NCBI RefSeq assembly: GCF_007489275.1 | Contig: NZ_VLNR01000053.1 | Span: 1 to 47,457, forward strand | From: Aquimarina algiphila | GTDB lineage: Bacteria > Bacteroidota > Bacteroidia > Flavobacteriales > Flavobacteriaceae | Direction of reading: 5' to 3' | Length of the DNA: 47,457 nt | Shown: positions 8,083 to 16,720 of the stretch, piece by piece | Numbering within the stretch: position 1 is the stretch's first letter | Layout of the letters: each line of letters starts with the position of its first letter | Position numbers and translations under genes: made by a program | The notes under the pieces: model-generated | The model's input: the letters and a program-made list of their open reading frames with translations, nothing else | What the model was told of the DNA's origin: nothing | The model's database searches: none

Positions 8083-9594
8083 ATGAAAAATAAAATAATT
8101 TCCCTACTCATTATTATTGTTTTTATAAGTTGTAAAAATGAGAAAGACCCAGTAAAAAGTGAACCCCTTCAAAACAAAGAAGTTGATTCGGTTCAGGTAT
8201 CAATCGATACTAATGCGGCCTTAGCCTTAAAAGATTCTTCTATTACATCCCTTTCTGTTGCTGTGTATGCAAAAGAAAAAGAGTATACAGCACATTATGG
8301 AGAATTAGAAAAAGGAAAAGCAAATCCACCTACCGATCAAACGTTTTATGAAATAGGTTCGGTGACTAAAACATTTACCGGTACTTTGGTCGCACAAGCA
8401 GTACTCGATGGTAAATTAAGTTTGGATGATGATATTAGAAAATATTTGAAAGGGGATTATGATAATCTCAAGTATAATGGTAATCCTATTTTGATAAAAC
8501 ATATAATTACTCATACTTCGAGTTTACCAAAAAATAATAAAGGAATTGATGAATTATTCGAGAATAGAGACGATAGTTTAGCTTTTAGAGTACATGAAAT
8601 AGAGAAGGAGTATACAAAAGAAAAGCTATTTAATCACTTAAAAGAAATTACCTTGGATACACTTCCTGGGGAAAAATATGGATACTCTAATTTGGGAGCT
8701 AATCTAATGGGGCATATTTTAGAAACTGCTTATGAAAGAACATATCCAGAGTTGTTAGAGCAATTTATTTTTAAACCTTCAGGAATGACGCAGACCAAGA
8801 TGCGACTTAATGCTGAAGAAAAAAAACGACTAGCAAGAGGATATAATAAAGGAGTTTTAATGCCAAGTCTTCCTTTACCAGAAACATTATTGGGAGCTGC
8901 CGGACATTTAAAATCTACAATGCCTGATTTGATTTCATATATGAAGTTTCAACTAGATTCTACTAAAAAAGTAGTACAAGAGTCTCATAGTAAAATATTA
9001 ATGCTCGATGAAGATGAGTGGATTGGATATTTTTGGCCAATAGATAAAGACAGTGAAGGGATTTACTATAGTCATCATGGAGGAGCATTCGGAACCAATA
9101 CATTTTTCTTTGTATATCCTCATTTTGAAATAGGAATTGCGGTGAGCACAAATTCTAGTAGCCCGGGTGCAACCGGCAACATTAGGGGAGTGGTAGAGGG
9201 AATACTGGATGATATAAAACCATTTGGTAAAAAATCTATTGGAAGAGCGATTTTTCAAAAATGTTTGGATAATGTCGATGATGGTATAGCGTATTACAAA
9301 CAATTAAGAAAAGACCAATTAGAAACGTATAATTTTGAGAATGAGTTTGAACTTAATAGTGTGGGATATACATTATTAAATAGAGGAAAAATTGAAGACG
9401 CGATCAAGATCTTTGAACTATCGGTTTCTGTATTTCCTTCTGCTTCTAACCCTTATGATAGTTTAGGAGAAGGGTATCTTGAAAATAAGCAATACGATTT
9501 AGCACTTCAGAATTATAAAAAATCATTAGCACTAGATCCAACAAATGAAAATGCCCGAGTAATGATCAGTAAGATTGAAAGTATAAAACAATAA
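8083..9594 (+). CDS. Serine hydrolase lipoprotein, class C beta-lactamase fold, with TPR tail
   Basis: This 503-residue predicted lipoprotein has a short signal and a lipobox-like Cys (C17 in FISCKN). The catalytic S-x-x-K is S93-V-T-K96, the Y-x-N motif is Y201-S-N203, and the HGG at residues 332-334 stands for the third motif. This is the beta-lactamase-related family (AmpC, DD-peptidases, esterases), so it may be a peptidase or esterase rather than a resistance enzyme. The last ~100 residues contain two TPR units (NPYDSLGEGYLENKQYDLAL), a fusion often seen in Bacteroidota. It is probably anchored in a periplasmic or surface-facing membrane leaflet. The gene ends before a strong bidirectional terminator. 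Confidence 0.87.
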   Translation: MKNKIISLLIIIVFISCKNEKDPVKSEPLQNKEVDSVQVSIDTNAALALKDSSITSLSVAVYAKEKEYTAHYGELEKGKANPPTDQTFYEIGSVTKTFTGTLVAQAVLDGKLSLDDDIRKYLKGDYDNLKYNGNPILIKHIITHTSSLPKNNKGIDELFENRDDSLAFRVHEIEKEYTKEKLFNHLKEITLDTLPGEKYGYSNLGANLMGHILETAYERTYPELLEQFIFKPSGMTQTKMRLNAEEKKRLARGYNKGVLMPSLPLPETLLGAAGHLKSTMPDLISYMKFQLDSTKKVVQESHSKILMLDEDEWIGYFWPIDKDSEGIYYSHHGGAFGTNTFFFVYPHFEIGIAVSTNSSSPGATGNIRGVVEGILDDIKPFGKKSIGRAIFQKCLDNVDDGIAYYKQLRKDQLETYNFENEFELNSVGYTLLNRGKIEDAIKIFELSVSVFPSASNPYDSLGEGYLENKQYDLALQNYKKSLALDPTNENARVMISKIESIKQ

Positions 9595-9644
9595 ACTTTT
9601 TGAGCATATTAAAATTTGCTTAGAATGAATTGTAAAAAAGATTA

Positions 9645-9680
9645 AATGTAAAAGGGCATCTTTTAATGCCCTTTTACATT
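9645..9680. terminator. Bidirectional rho-independent terminator
   Basis: Perfect 15-bp stem, AATGTAAAAGGGCAT with its complement, loop of 6 nt. It lies between the convergent genes ending at 9594 (plus) and 9690 (minus). T-rich tracts are present on both sides, so it can serve both. Confidence 0.85.
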
Positions 9681-9689
9681 ATTTTAGTT

Positions 9690-10046
9690 TTAATTGATTC
9701 CTTCTACTCGTTTAACCGGACGAACTTCTATGCGCCAGATACCTTCTTCGAATCGAGGGTCTTCCTTTGTGATTTCGATTGCCTCTTCCAGACTTTCTGC
9801 CATAAGATGATAATAACCAGAAATAACCTCTTTGGTCTCATTGTAAGGTCCGTCAATAATTTTTCCATTTTTATACGATAACATACGACCTTCCATTTCG
9901 AGAGGTTGAGCAGATTTCATTTTACCTTCTTCAGTTAGTCGTTTTATAAAACCACCAACTTTTTCGATATGTTGTTGTAATTGTTCTGGAGAAAGGTTTG
10001 CTTTTGGACTCTCCTCACTTCTGATAAATAACATGAATTCTTTCAT
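9690..10046 (-). CDS. YCII/DGPF-domain protein, partner of the ECF42 sigma factor
   Basis: This 118-residue protein has the DGPF motif (IIDGPYNETKEVISGYY, about residues 65-81) of the YCII-related family. Proteins of this type are encoded next to ECF42 sigma factors in many genomes, and in Streptomyces such a gene was described as a target of its sigma factor. Its biochemical role is unsettled. It starts 61 nt after the sigma gene in the same direction, so it may be co-transcribed or have its own ECF-dependent promoter. It appears intact even though the sigma gene is interrupted. Confidence 0.88.
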   Translation of the reverse strand: MKEFMLFIRSEESPKANLSPEQLQQHIEKVGGFIKRLTEEGKMKSAQPLEMEGRMLSYKNGKIIDGPYNETKEVISGYYHLMAESLEEAIEITKEDPRFEEGIWRIEVRPVKRVEGIN

Positions 10047-10107
10047 TGTTCTATTTTTTAGATTATACCCTTACAACAATCGGGTAGATATTATAGGGAC
10101 ATTATTT

Positions 10108-11349
10108 TTATTTTTTTTCTAGTTGTTGGAGATCTCTTGGATTGTTACATGCTATAATGGCTTGCTGTAAGTGTTTTATCGCATTTTTATTTTTGTTTTC
10201 TTGTATATAAAATTCTGCTAATGTAGCATGAAAAAGATGATGATTACTGATATCAGAGTTACGCTCTAATTGTAATAATTCATTAATTGCTGTGGTATTT
10301 CCTTTAACCTTTGCCAGAGGGATACTTCTATTGAGGCGCACAAGAGGTGTGTTTTCTAATTCTAGAAGACTATCATAAAGAGAAAGTATTTCTCTCCAGT
10401 TTGTAGCTTCAAAATTGGGAGCAATACAATGATGAGCAGAAATAGTTGCCAGAATAAGATAAATAGAGATTGTATCTTCTTTAGTCGTTTGGTTTAAATA
10501 TTGAATTCCTGTATTTATTAATGAAGTATTCCATTTTTTTCTATCCTGTTTATGCATTTCTATAATAGTACCTGTATCACTTCGGGCTTCAAAACGAGCA
10601 GCATTTAGATACATCAATGCTAATAAGGCATACACATCAGATTTGAGCTGAATATGGGTATTATATACAAGAATTTCTGCCAACCTTATGGCCTCCAAAC
10701 AGAGATCATATCGTATTACTTTATTTTGTTGTGATGGACTATATCCTTCATTAAAAAGAAGGTAAATTGTTTTAAGCACGATATCTATATTTTCTGAAAT
10801 ATTCTTAGGGATTTCAAAGGAAATCTCAGAAGTTCTTAGCTGTTTTCAACCTCTAACTAACCGTTTGTTAATGGTTTCTGTTGTAGTAAAAAAAGCATTG
10901 GCTATCTCTTGAATACTAAAACCACAAAGTATTTTTAATATAAATGCAATTTGAGAATTTTCTGAAATATCAGGATGACAACAGACAAACATCATTTTTA
11001 GCTGCTCATCTTTAATAAGATCCTCAGAAATTTCAAGTTTTTCTAGTGCGATATGATTTCCCTCTTGTTGTAATAGTGATTCGTATTGAACTTTATACTT
11101 TTTTCTTTTTAAAATATTAAGTGTGTGGTTTTTTGCAGTGGTATATAACCATGCTTGAGGATTTTCTGGTATTCCGTGCTGTTGCCAATGATCTACAGCC
11201 TTTAATAATGTCTCCTGCACGATATCTTCAGCAGTTTCAACATTGTTAGTTCCAATATATCGAGTAACTACAGAGACTATTTTTCCATATTCATTTCTAA
11301 AAAAATGTTCGGTAAGCTCTAAAGTATATTTTTTATCAATTTCATTCAT
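10108..11349 (-). pseudogene. ECF42-type RNA polymerase sigma factor interrupted by in-frame TGA
   Basis: Read as one frame this is a 413-codon sigma factor with a single internal stop. Codons up to 10849 encode the sigma-2 and sigma-4 regions (VETAEDIVQETLLKAVDHW; then a helix-turn-helix with SIQEIANAFFTTTETINKRL), ending VRG. A TGA follows at 10848-10846 (minus strand), and the same frame continues as KQLRTSEISFEIP and then LLFNEGYSPSQ, the start of the C-terminal TPR-like extension (DUF6596) typical of ECF42 factors. Family members usually have Arg here (VRGR-K-LR), so CGA to TGA is the simplest cause. A GTG at 10779 could restart the tail. In ECF42 factors the extension is needed for activity, so the product is probably non-functional unless TGA is read through. 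A sequencing error is possible. Confidence 0.85.
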
Positions 11350-11381
11350 TCAGTATTGTCTATATGGGGAGAGATATCCTA

Positions 11382-12077
11382 TCAGTCATCAATTTTTTTC
11401 AATGTTATTTCAATAGCGGTTTCCAAAATTGGTTCCATGATAGCATATCCCTTTGCATTTGGATGTACACCATCATCCCCTAAATCTTTCTGTAAACCAT
11501 TATATGTATTTACCATAGCACTAAAATAATCTACATAAGTAATGTTATTTTGGTCTGCATATGATTTTATCATTGTATTAAGTTCTATTACTTTTTCTGC
11601 TGGTTTTATCTTTTTTTTCCACGGAAAATTATTTGCGGGAAGTACAGAGCATACAATGACCTTGATGTTGTTGGATTTTGCCAACTCTGTCATTGAAATG
11701 ATATTATCCATAATCATTTGTAGTGTTGAAGGGCCTGTATTGCCAGCAATATCATTTATACCAGCCAGAATTACAACAATTGATGGTTTTAAATGAACAA
11801 CATCTTGCCTAAAACGTAATACCATTTGAGGAGTAGTTTGCCCACTAATACCTCTATTTATATAAGGTTTATTATTGAAAAATTGTGGCCTTTGTTGTAA
11901 CCAGAATTCAGTGATAGAATTCCCCATAAATACAACTCGATGTTCTCCGGTAGTAGGCAACTTTAATTCACTATTTTCTTTTTGAAATCGTTTAAGGTTT
12001 GCCCAATCCTGAGCTAGCAATGATGTAAACATAAATAGAGTAAATAAAGTGCAACAGGTTATTTTTATGATATTCAT
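11382..12077 (-). CDS. Secreted SGNH/GDSL-family hydrolase
   Basis: This 231-residue protein has an N-terminal signal peptide (hydrophobic residues 5-22). All four SGNH blocks are visible: MGNSIT with the nucleophile S54 (GNS in place of GDS), the Gly of RGISGQTT (about residues 75-82), N108 in AGIND, and the D202-x-x-H205 pair in DGVHPN. The family cleaves ester bonds in lipids, acyl groups or acetylated sugars, and the sugar-acetylesterase branch is plausible from block spacing. It is encoded between the SRPBCC gene and the interrupted sigma factor, with gaps of 41 and 32 nt, in one probable operon. Confidence 0.88.
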   Translation of the reverse strand: MNIIKITCCTLFTLFMFTSLLAQDWANLKRFQKENSELKLPTTGEHRVVFMGNSITEFWLQQRPQFFNNKPYINRGISGQTTPQMVLRFRQDVVHLKPSIVVILAGINDIAGNTGPSTLQMIMDNIISMTELAKSNNIKVIVCSVLPANNFPWKKKIKPAEKVIELNTMIKSYADQNNITYVDYFSAMVNTYNGLQKDLGDDGVHPNAKGYAIMEPILETAIEITLKKIDD

Positions 12078-12118
12078 AAGTTAGATAGTTATCGTGATGG
12101 GTTAAGTGCTGTTATTCA

Positions 12119-12583
12119 TTAGTTTAGCTCTTTAGGATACCTATCTGCAATGAGATTGAGTTCGATGTTATGCTCCAGGTACGATTTTAATCCCGCTAAC
12201 ACCCAGGTAAACCCTCCTGTTGCATCCCTGATTTGACTTATTAATTCGTCTGGAGTACCTTTAAATCCAGTATTCGTAATAGTAACAAATGTTTTAGATG
12301 CTCCTAAAGATTTAAATGTCCATTCTACAATAGCTTCGGGATCATCTCCCCATTGGATACGGATTTTTTCATTAGTTATAATGAGAATTGCTAATACTGA
12401 AACGGTATGATTAAACATTTCCCAGGTCCAGTCGGTTGTTTTACCTTCTTTAAGTATTCCCGAGCCTTTTGTGAACCAAAATTTAGAAGTAATTTCTGGA
12501 TCTATGAATGCATCAAAAACATCTGAAATTGGTTTACGAATAAGCATTGCAGCTTCGGCAAAATGATTAGTTTTTACTGACAT
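12119..12583 (-). CDS. SRPBCC (AHSA1-like) domain protein
   Basis: This 154-residue protein shows the START/AHSA1-like fold: an N-terminal strand with AAMLIRKPISDVFDAFIDP, a central beta sheet with WTFKSLG, and a long C-terminal helix (FTWVLAGLKSYLEHN). The fold binds hydrophobic ligands; no ligand can be named. Such genes are often found beside ECF42-type sigma factors and YCII proteins, and it shares strand and close spacing with them here, so it could belong to the same regulon. Confidence 0.85.
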   Translation of the reverse strand: MSVKTNHFAEAAMLIRKPISDVFDAFIDPEITSKFWFTKGSGILKEGKTTDWTWEMFNHTVSVLAILIITNEKIRIQWGDDPEAIVEWTFKSLGASKTFVTITNTGFKGTPDELISQIRDATGGFTWVLAGLKSYLEHNIELNLIADRYPKELN

Positions 12584-12645
12584 GTTTTTTTATTTAGCAA
12601 TTCGACACAAGAATTAGGTAATGTACATATAATGAATGGTTTGAT

Positions 12646-13059
12646 TTACTCTAATTGTTCTGTAAAACCAAATGTATTTATGGTGGCGTATGTGCCAATT
12701 AATCCAATTACAGAAGCTATAACATCATTAATGTCAAATACATTATTTCCTCCAAGATTATGCCATTTTAGTTCTTGGGATATTACATATAATGATGCTA
12801 TGCTAACCGCTATCAAATAGATATAAACATCTTTAATACTATGTGTCTTGTTTAAATAATGTCTTAATCGTAATAATAACGCTGTAATAATAAGTGTTCC
12901 AAATATAGCTTCGATAGTATTAGGAATTGAGAGCACAATGACTTTAAAAACCATGTAAAAGTTATTATCTAAGACCCATGGTCTTAGATAGAATTTATTA
13001 AGCACAAAGACCAAAAAAGCTATTCCAAACAGATATCTAACATATTTTTTGACTTGCAT
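12646..13059 (-). CDS. Small membrane protein, unrecognised
   Basis: This 137-residue protein has about four hydrophobic segments (roughly residues 7-24, 38-62, 77-95 and 108-128). I do not recognise a family with confidence; it has the size of the small VanZ-like proteins, but I see no clear motif. It starts 15 nt after the esterase gene on the same strand, so it is probably the last gene of that operon. A plus-strand frame in the same stretch is a shadow. Confidence 0.6.
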   Translation of the reverse strand: MQVKKYVRYLFGIAFLVFVLNKFYLRPWVLDNNFYMVFKVIVLSIPNTIEAIFGTLIITALLLRLRHYLNKTHSIKDVYIYLIAVSIASLYVISQELKWHNLGGNNVFDINDVIASVIGLIGTYATINTFGFTEQLE

Positions 13060-13074
13060 TTTTTAATACTTAAA

Positions 13075-14016
13075 CTATTGTTCCTTTTTTTCAGAATATA
13101 AATATCGCAATCCATTTGTAAAGCCAGGCCCAAAAACGGTTCTATGAGTTTCATTTCTCATCACATCTACTTTTAATTCAAGATTCTTTTGTCTTTTAGA
13201 ATTAAGAGTAAAAACAAAGTCCATTTGTAGATTTTGAATTCGTGTTTCAAGCATTCCTGAAGCCATATAAAGCTTAGTCGGTTTTAGGTTAAGTTCTGTT
13301 TCCTTTGCTTCTTTAATTAATAAATTATCTTTAAACCAAAGGGATGGGCTTAATAATAGATATTTGTTAAATAAATGAGGTTTCTTAAGCATTATGTAGC
13401 ACCCATAAAGTCCACCATAAGAATGTCCATAAATAGCTCGTTCTTCTTCTTTTACTCTATAGTTTTTTGCGATAAAAGGGAAAAGTTCGGACTCTAAAAA
13501 ATTAGTAAATTCTGGAGCCCCACCAGTTGGGTCAACATATTGTTTACCACCAATTCTTAAGTTTTTATCTTCGACAGGAGTTAAATCTCTACTTCTTAAT
13601 TTGTAAAAATCATCGTAGTCTGTACCATAGGCAATACCAACAATCAGGACTTTTGGAATAAGCTTATCTTTTATTAATCTCTGAACAATATAACTTACTC
13701 CTCCAAAATTTGTTTCTGCATCCAAAACGTAGAGTACAGGATATTTTTCTGATCCATTTTCATAACCCTTGGGGAATTTAATCTTGATTTTATAGCTCTG
13801 TCCGTTATATGTTGATGTTAATTCTTTGACTTTTGTATTTGCTAGAACAACTTCAGAATTATCAACCAAATATTCTAATGTATTAAGCTGATGTTCTATA
13901 GAATCTATACGTTTTTTTAGAGCATTATTTTCATTTTTTACAAGGTCAAACTCAGACTGAGGTATTCCACAACTTGTTAGAAATATAACGAATACGATGA
14001 TTATATGCTTGTTCAT
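13075..14016 (-). CDS. Lipoprotein esterase, alpha/beta-hydrolase fold (esterase D / IroE-like)
   Basis: This 313-residue protein has a signal and lipobox (FLTSCG, C16), then a short coiled-coil-like segment (residues 22-55), then an esterase domain. The nucleophile elbow is GHSYGG with S199, and a likely catalytic His is H291 in NETHRT. VLYVLDAETNF and the IVGIAYG stretch match the putative esterase family that includes siderophore esterases and S-formylglutathione hydrolases. Substrate is unknown. It is 24 nt downstream of the gene ending at 14041, in a probable operon with the beta-lactamase-fold lipoprotein. Confidence 0.85.
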   Translation of the reverse strand: MNKHIIIVFVIFLTSCGIPQSEFDLVKNENNALKKRIDSIEHQLNTLEYLVDNSEVVLANTKVKELTSTYNGQSYKIKIKFPKGYENGSEKYPVLYVLDAETNFGGVSYIVQRLIKDKLIPKVLIVGIAYGTDYDDFYKLRSRDLTPVEDKNLRIGGKQYVDPTGGAPEFTNFLESELFPFIAKNYRVKEEERAIYGHSYGGLYGCYIMLKKPHLFNKYLLLSPSLWFKDNLLIKEAKETELNLKPTKLYMASGMLETRIQNLQMDFVFTLNSKRQKNLELKVDVMRNETHRTVFGPGFTNGLRYLYSEKKEQ

Positions 14017-14040
14017 TTGTACTACAATATATGTTATGAA

Positions 14041-15864
14041 TTAAAGTTCATTTTCCTTTTTCTCCTTCATTTTTTCGATCATTTTGGAGGCATGAGTGTT
14101 TTGAGGGTTTAATTCCAACGATTTTTCATAGTTTTCTATAGCCAGATCAAGTTCGCCAATATTCATACAAGCTTCGGCATAACTATCGTAAACATTAGAA
14201 CTATCAGGGTAGAGTAGTGTATTGACTTTAAACACATCTTGAGCAAGTTTTAGGTTGTCAGTATTCATTAATCGATATCCTAATCCATTTAAATTGTTTT
14301 CTGCAATAACAGGATTATTTGGATTGGCCTGTATTAAGGTTTTATACTCTTTTAATCCATTTTCAAAGTCACCAGAAGCTAGAAATTCTAATGGAAGTTT
14401 TTGATCTTCACTTAATCGTTTTAAAGTGGCTTCGATTTTGCCATCGTCAGGATTTAAAAGTAACGCCTGAAACTCACCACTTTCTTTATCCATCTTAAAT
14501 TGAATCGGTCGTTCATTATCTCTACTTATAAATGTACTGTCAGAAATTTTAAATAATTCAACAGGTTTTTCGCCGATACTTTTTCTAAACAGATGCTGGT
14601 TAGAGTAATATACTTCGGTTACTCTGTTTTGATCTATCTGATAACGACCACTAATTTTGGAAAGATTTGTTGTATCTATTTCCATTTTCTTATATGTTGG
14701 GACATAGTTATCCCATGCATAGGTATTGGCCACTGATCTAATTAATTCACTAATAAAATCTGGATGATTAGAATTGGTGAGTACAACGACTCCATATCCT
14801 TTGTCTTTATGAGCTATTAATTCACTAGAGAACCCTTCGTCCCAGCCACCATGACCAAAGTATATTTCATTTCCTTTTTTTGTAATGAAAATACCTAGGC
14901 CTACAAATTTCTCTACAAAAGGGGTAAGCATTTTAGTAGCCATTTCTTGAGATACTACAATTTTACTATTTCCTTTTATGCTTTCTTGGATATTGACTGC
15001 AAATTTCGCAAGATCTTCTGCTGTGGTCCATAATCCTGCAGCAGCCATTTCTGGGTAAGTATGTCGTTTACCATTAGTCATTGAACCATCTGGTAAATAT
15101 CCTGTTGCTGCCATTTGTAATTGTTCTCCTTCTAAAGGCTGATTATAGGTGCTATTATTCATATTTAATGGTTGCAATACCAAATCATTCATTAAGGACG
15201 GAAATGATTTACCTTCTACATCCATCATCATTTGTTGCATTATTGTGTATCCTCCACCAGAGTATCGAAAACTTTTTTCCGGGACCTTATCAACAAATAT
15301 TGGAGCAGAATTAGCAGGGGGCGCTCCATTAAGTACTTGAACAACTGTTGGTACAGGAAGATCAGGACTATATCCTAAAAAACCATGTACAGTAACTCCT
15401 CCAGAATGATTTAGAAGGTGTTTGAGTGCTACTTTTTTATCTTTAGTAAATTCGCTATCAGGTAATTTCCAAGATTGTAGATAGATATTTACATCTTCAT
15501 CCAAATTAATTTTATTTTGTTCGACCATCCTTAATGCACCATATGCCGCTACAGGTTTACTAATTGATCCAGCCTGAAAAAGAGTTTGCGATGTTACAGG
15601 TTTTGCATTCTCTTTATCTACAATACCGTAACTTTTTACCCATTCAATCTTATAGTCTTTAATCACAGCAATACTAACACCTGGTACTCCGTAATGTTCC
15701 ATACGTTCTTCTATAGTCCATGTAGAGTCTCCTTCTATATGAACCGGGTGTCCAAGACCAGTTTCTACCATTTTAATATAGTCTGGAGGAGGAGTAGTTT
15801 TGGTTGGAGTAGAACAGGAAATAAAAAAACATGGAGCCCAAAAAAGGAAAAGAATTTTTTTCAT
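14041..15864 (-). CDS. Serine hydrolase lipoprotein, class C beta-lactamase fold, with TPR tail
   Basis: This 607-residue predicted lipoprotein has a lipobox-like Cys (FISC, C17) and a beta-lactamase-type domain with S100-I-S-K103, Y201-S-G203 (Gly in place of the usual Asn) and an HGG at residues 338-340. A central insertion follows the catalytic domain, and the C-terminal ~100 residues contain TPR units (NVYDSYAEACMNIGELDLA). It has the same plan as the 8083-9594 protein but is longer and distantly related. A peptidase or esterase role on peptidoglycan-like or ester substrates is likelier than resistance. It heads a three-gene operon with the esterase and small membrane protein. Confidence 0.87.
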   Translation of the reverse strand: MKKILFLFWAPCFFISCSTPTKTTPPPDYIKMVETGLGHPVHIEGDSTWTIEERMEHYGVPGVSIAVIKDYKIEWVKSYGIVDKENAKPVTSQTLFQAGSISKPVAAYGALRMVEQNKINLDEDVNIYLQSWKLPDSEFTKDKKVALKHLLNHSGGVTVHGFLGYSPDLPVPTVVQVLNGAPPANSAPIFVDKVPEKSFRYSGGGYTIMQQMMMDVEGKSFPSLMNDLVLQPLNMNNSTYNQPLEGEQLQMAATGYLPDGSMTNGKRHTYPEMAAAGLWTTAEDLAKFAVNIQESIKGNSKIVVSQEMATKMLTPFVEKFVGLGIFITKKGNEIYFGHGGWDEGFSSELIAHKDKGYGVVVLTNSNHPDFISELIRSVANTYAWDNYVPTYKKMEIDTTNLSKISGRYQIDQNRVTEVYYSNQHLFRKSIGEKPVELFKISDSTFISRDNERPIQFKMDKESGEFQALLLNPDDGKIEATLKRLSEDQKLPLEFLASGDFENGLKEYKTLIQANPNNPVIAENNLNGLGYRLMNTDNLKLAQDVFKVNTLLYPDSSNVYDSYAEACMNIGELDLAIENYEKSLELNPQNTHASKMIEKMKEKKENEL

Positions 15865-16001
15865 GACAGTGTGATTTTGTGTGTGATTTTAGTTTTTGAT
15901 TTATGAATTGTATGTACTTTTTTGATGAGTATGTTTGACAGTTGATAAAGTTACTAAATAAAAAGTAGCCTTACGTATATATTATCACGAGACATCCCTG
16001 T

Positions 16002-16451
16002 CTATGATGACTGGTTCTTATCAAGATCAAAATTAAAAACAACAATAGGGTCTTTGTCTTCTATACCTCCTACAGCATAATAAGTTTTTCTAGCGGCGAC
16101 ATTAGAGTGTTCTGTAGCTACCCATGCCTCATGGCAATCTAGTTGTTTTGCATATTCACATAAATAAGCTGTAATTTTTCTTCCTATGCCCATATTTTGA
16201 TATGTTTCTATAACCCCCACTTCATTTATAAATAAAGAAGGATTCTTATCCGGATGAATGTAGTGAAATGCAGATGCCATGGCGATAATTTCTTTCTTAT
16301 AATATGCGAGTATCAAATGATGTCTAGGGTCGTTTAGAAATTCTTTGGCACGATTTATTTTAATTGGGAGATCAAATAATTGTGTGCCAACATTTTGCAT
16401 TGCAGGAAGGTCAGATATTGTGGCTACTTTAAAATATAACTGATCGAGCAT
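16002..16451 (-). CDS. GNAT-family N-acetyltransferase
   Basis: This 149-residue protein has the GNAT fold: FINEVGVIETYQNMGIGRKI (about residues 72-91) holds the acetyl-CoA-binding motif with the Q-x-x-G-x-G pattern, and WVATEHSNVAARKTYYAVGG is the typical C-terminal motif B. The acceptor substrate is unknown. It is transcribed alone, away from the SusC-type gene at 16721. A TAGTTTTG, matching the Bacteroidota -7 consensus, lies about 61 nt upstream (16512-16519, minus strand) but without a well-placed -33 element. Confidence 0.88.
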   Translation of the reverse strand: MLDQLYFKVATISDLPAMQNVGTQLFDLPIKINRAKEFLNDPRHHLILAYYKKEIIAMASAFHYIHPDKNPSLFINEVGVIETYQNMGIGRKITAYLCEYAKQLDCHEAWVATEHSNVAARKTYYAVGGIEDKDPIVVFNFDLDKNQSS

Positions 16452-16720
16452 ATTGAATATTTTTAAATTTTTATGACCTAAAATTTAAAAGTTAATAGGT
16501 TACAATTTAGGCAAAACTAAAAAAGGATTATGTGAAGGTTTAATTAAAGTTTACAATGATCAATACTATAATGATTTATTGAGAAAGCAGAATCAGGTAC
16601 GTTTTACACTAGGTTTTTCTAAAACATGAGTTGCCTAATCGAAAAGTATACTTCCCTCATTTGTGATTTCCAAAACCTTATTGGTAAAGTACTTTTAAGT
16701 GTAACTAAAAACTAACGACT

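Noticed and set aside
16512..16519. A TAGTTTTG -7 element for the GNAT gene
   Set aside because: No TTG at a usual distance upstream, so it was mentioned in the gene entry but not called as a promoter.
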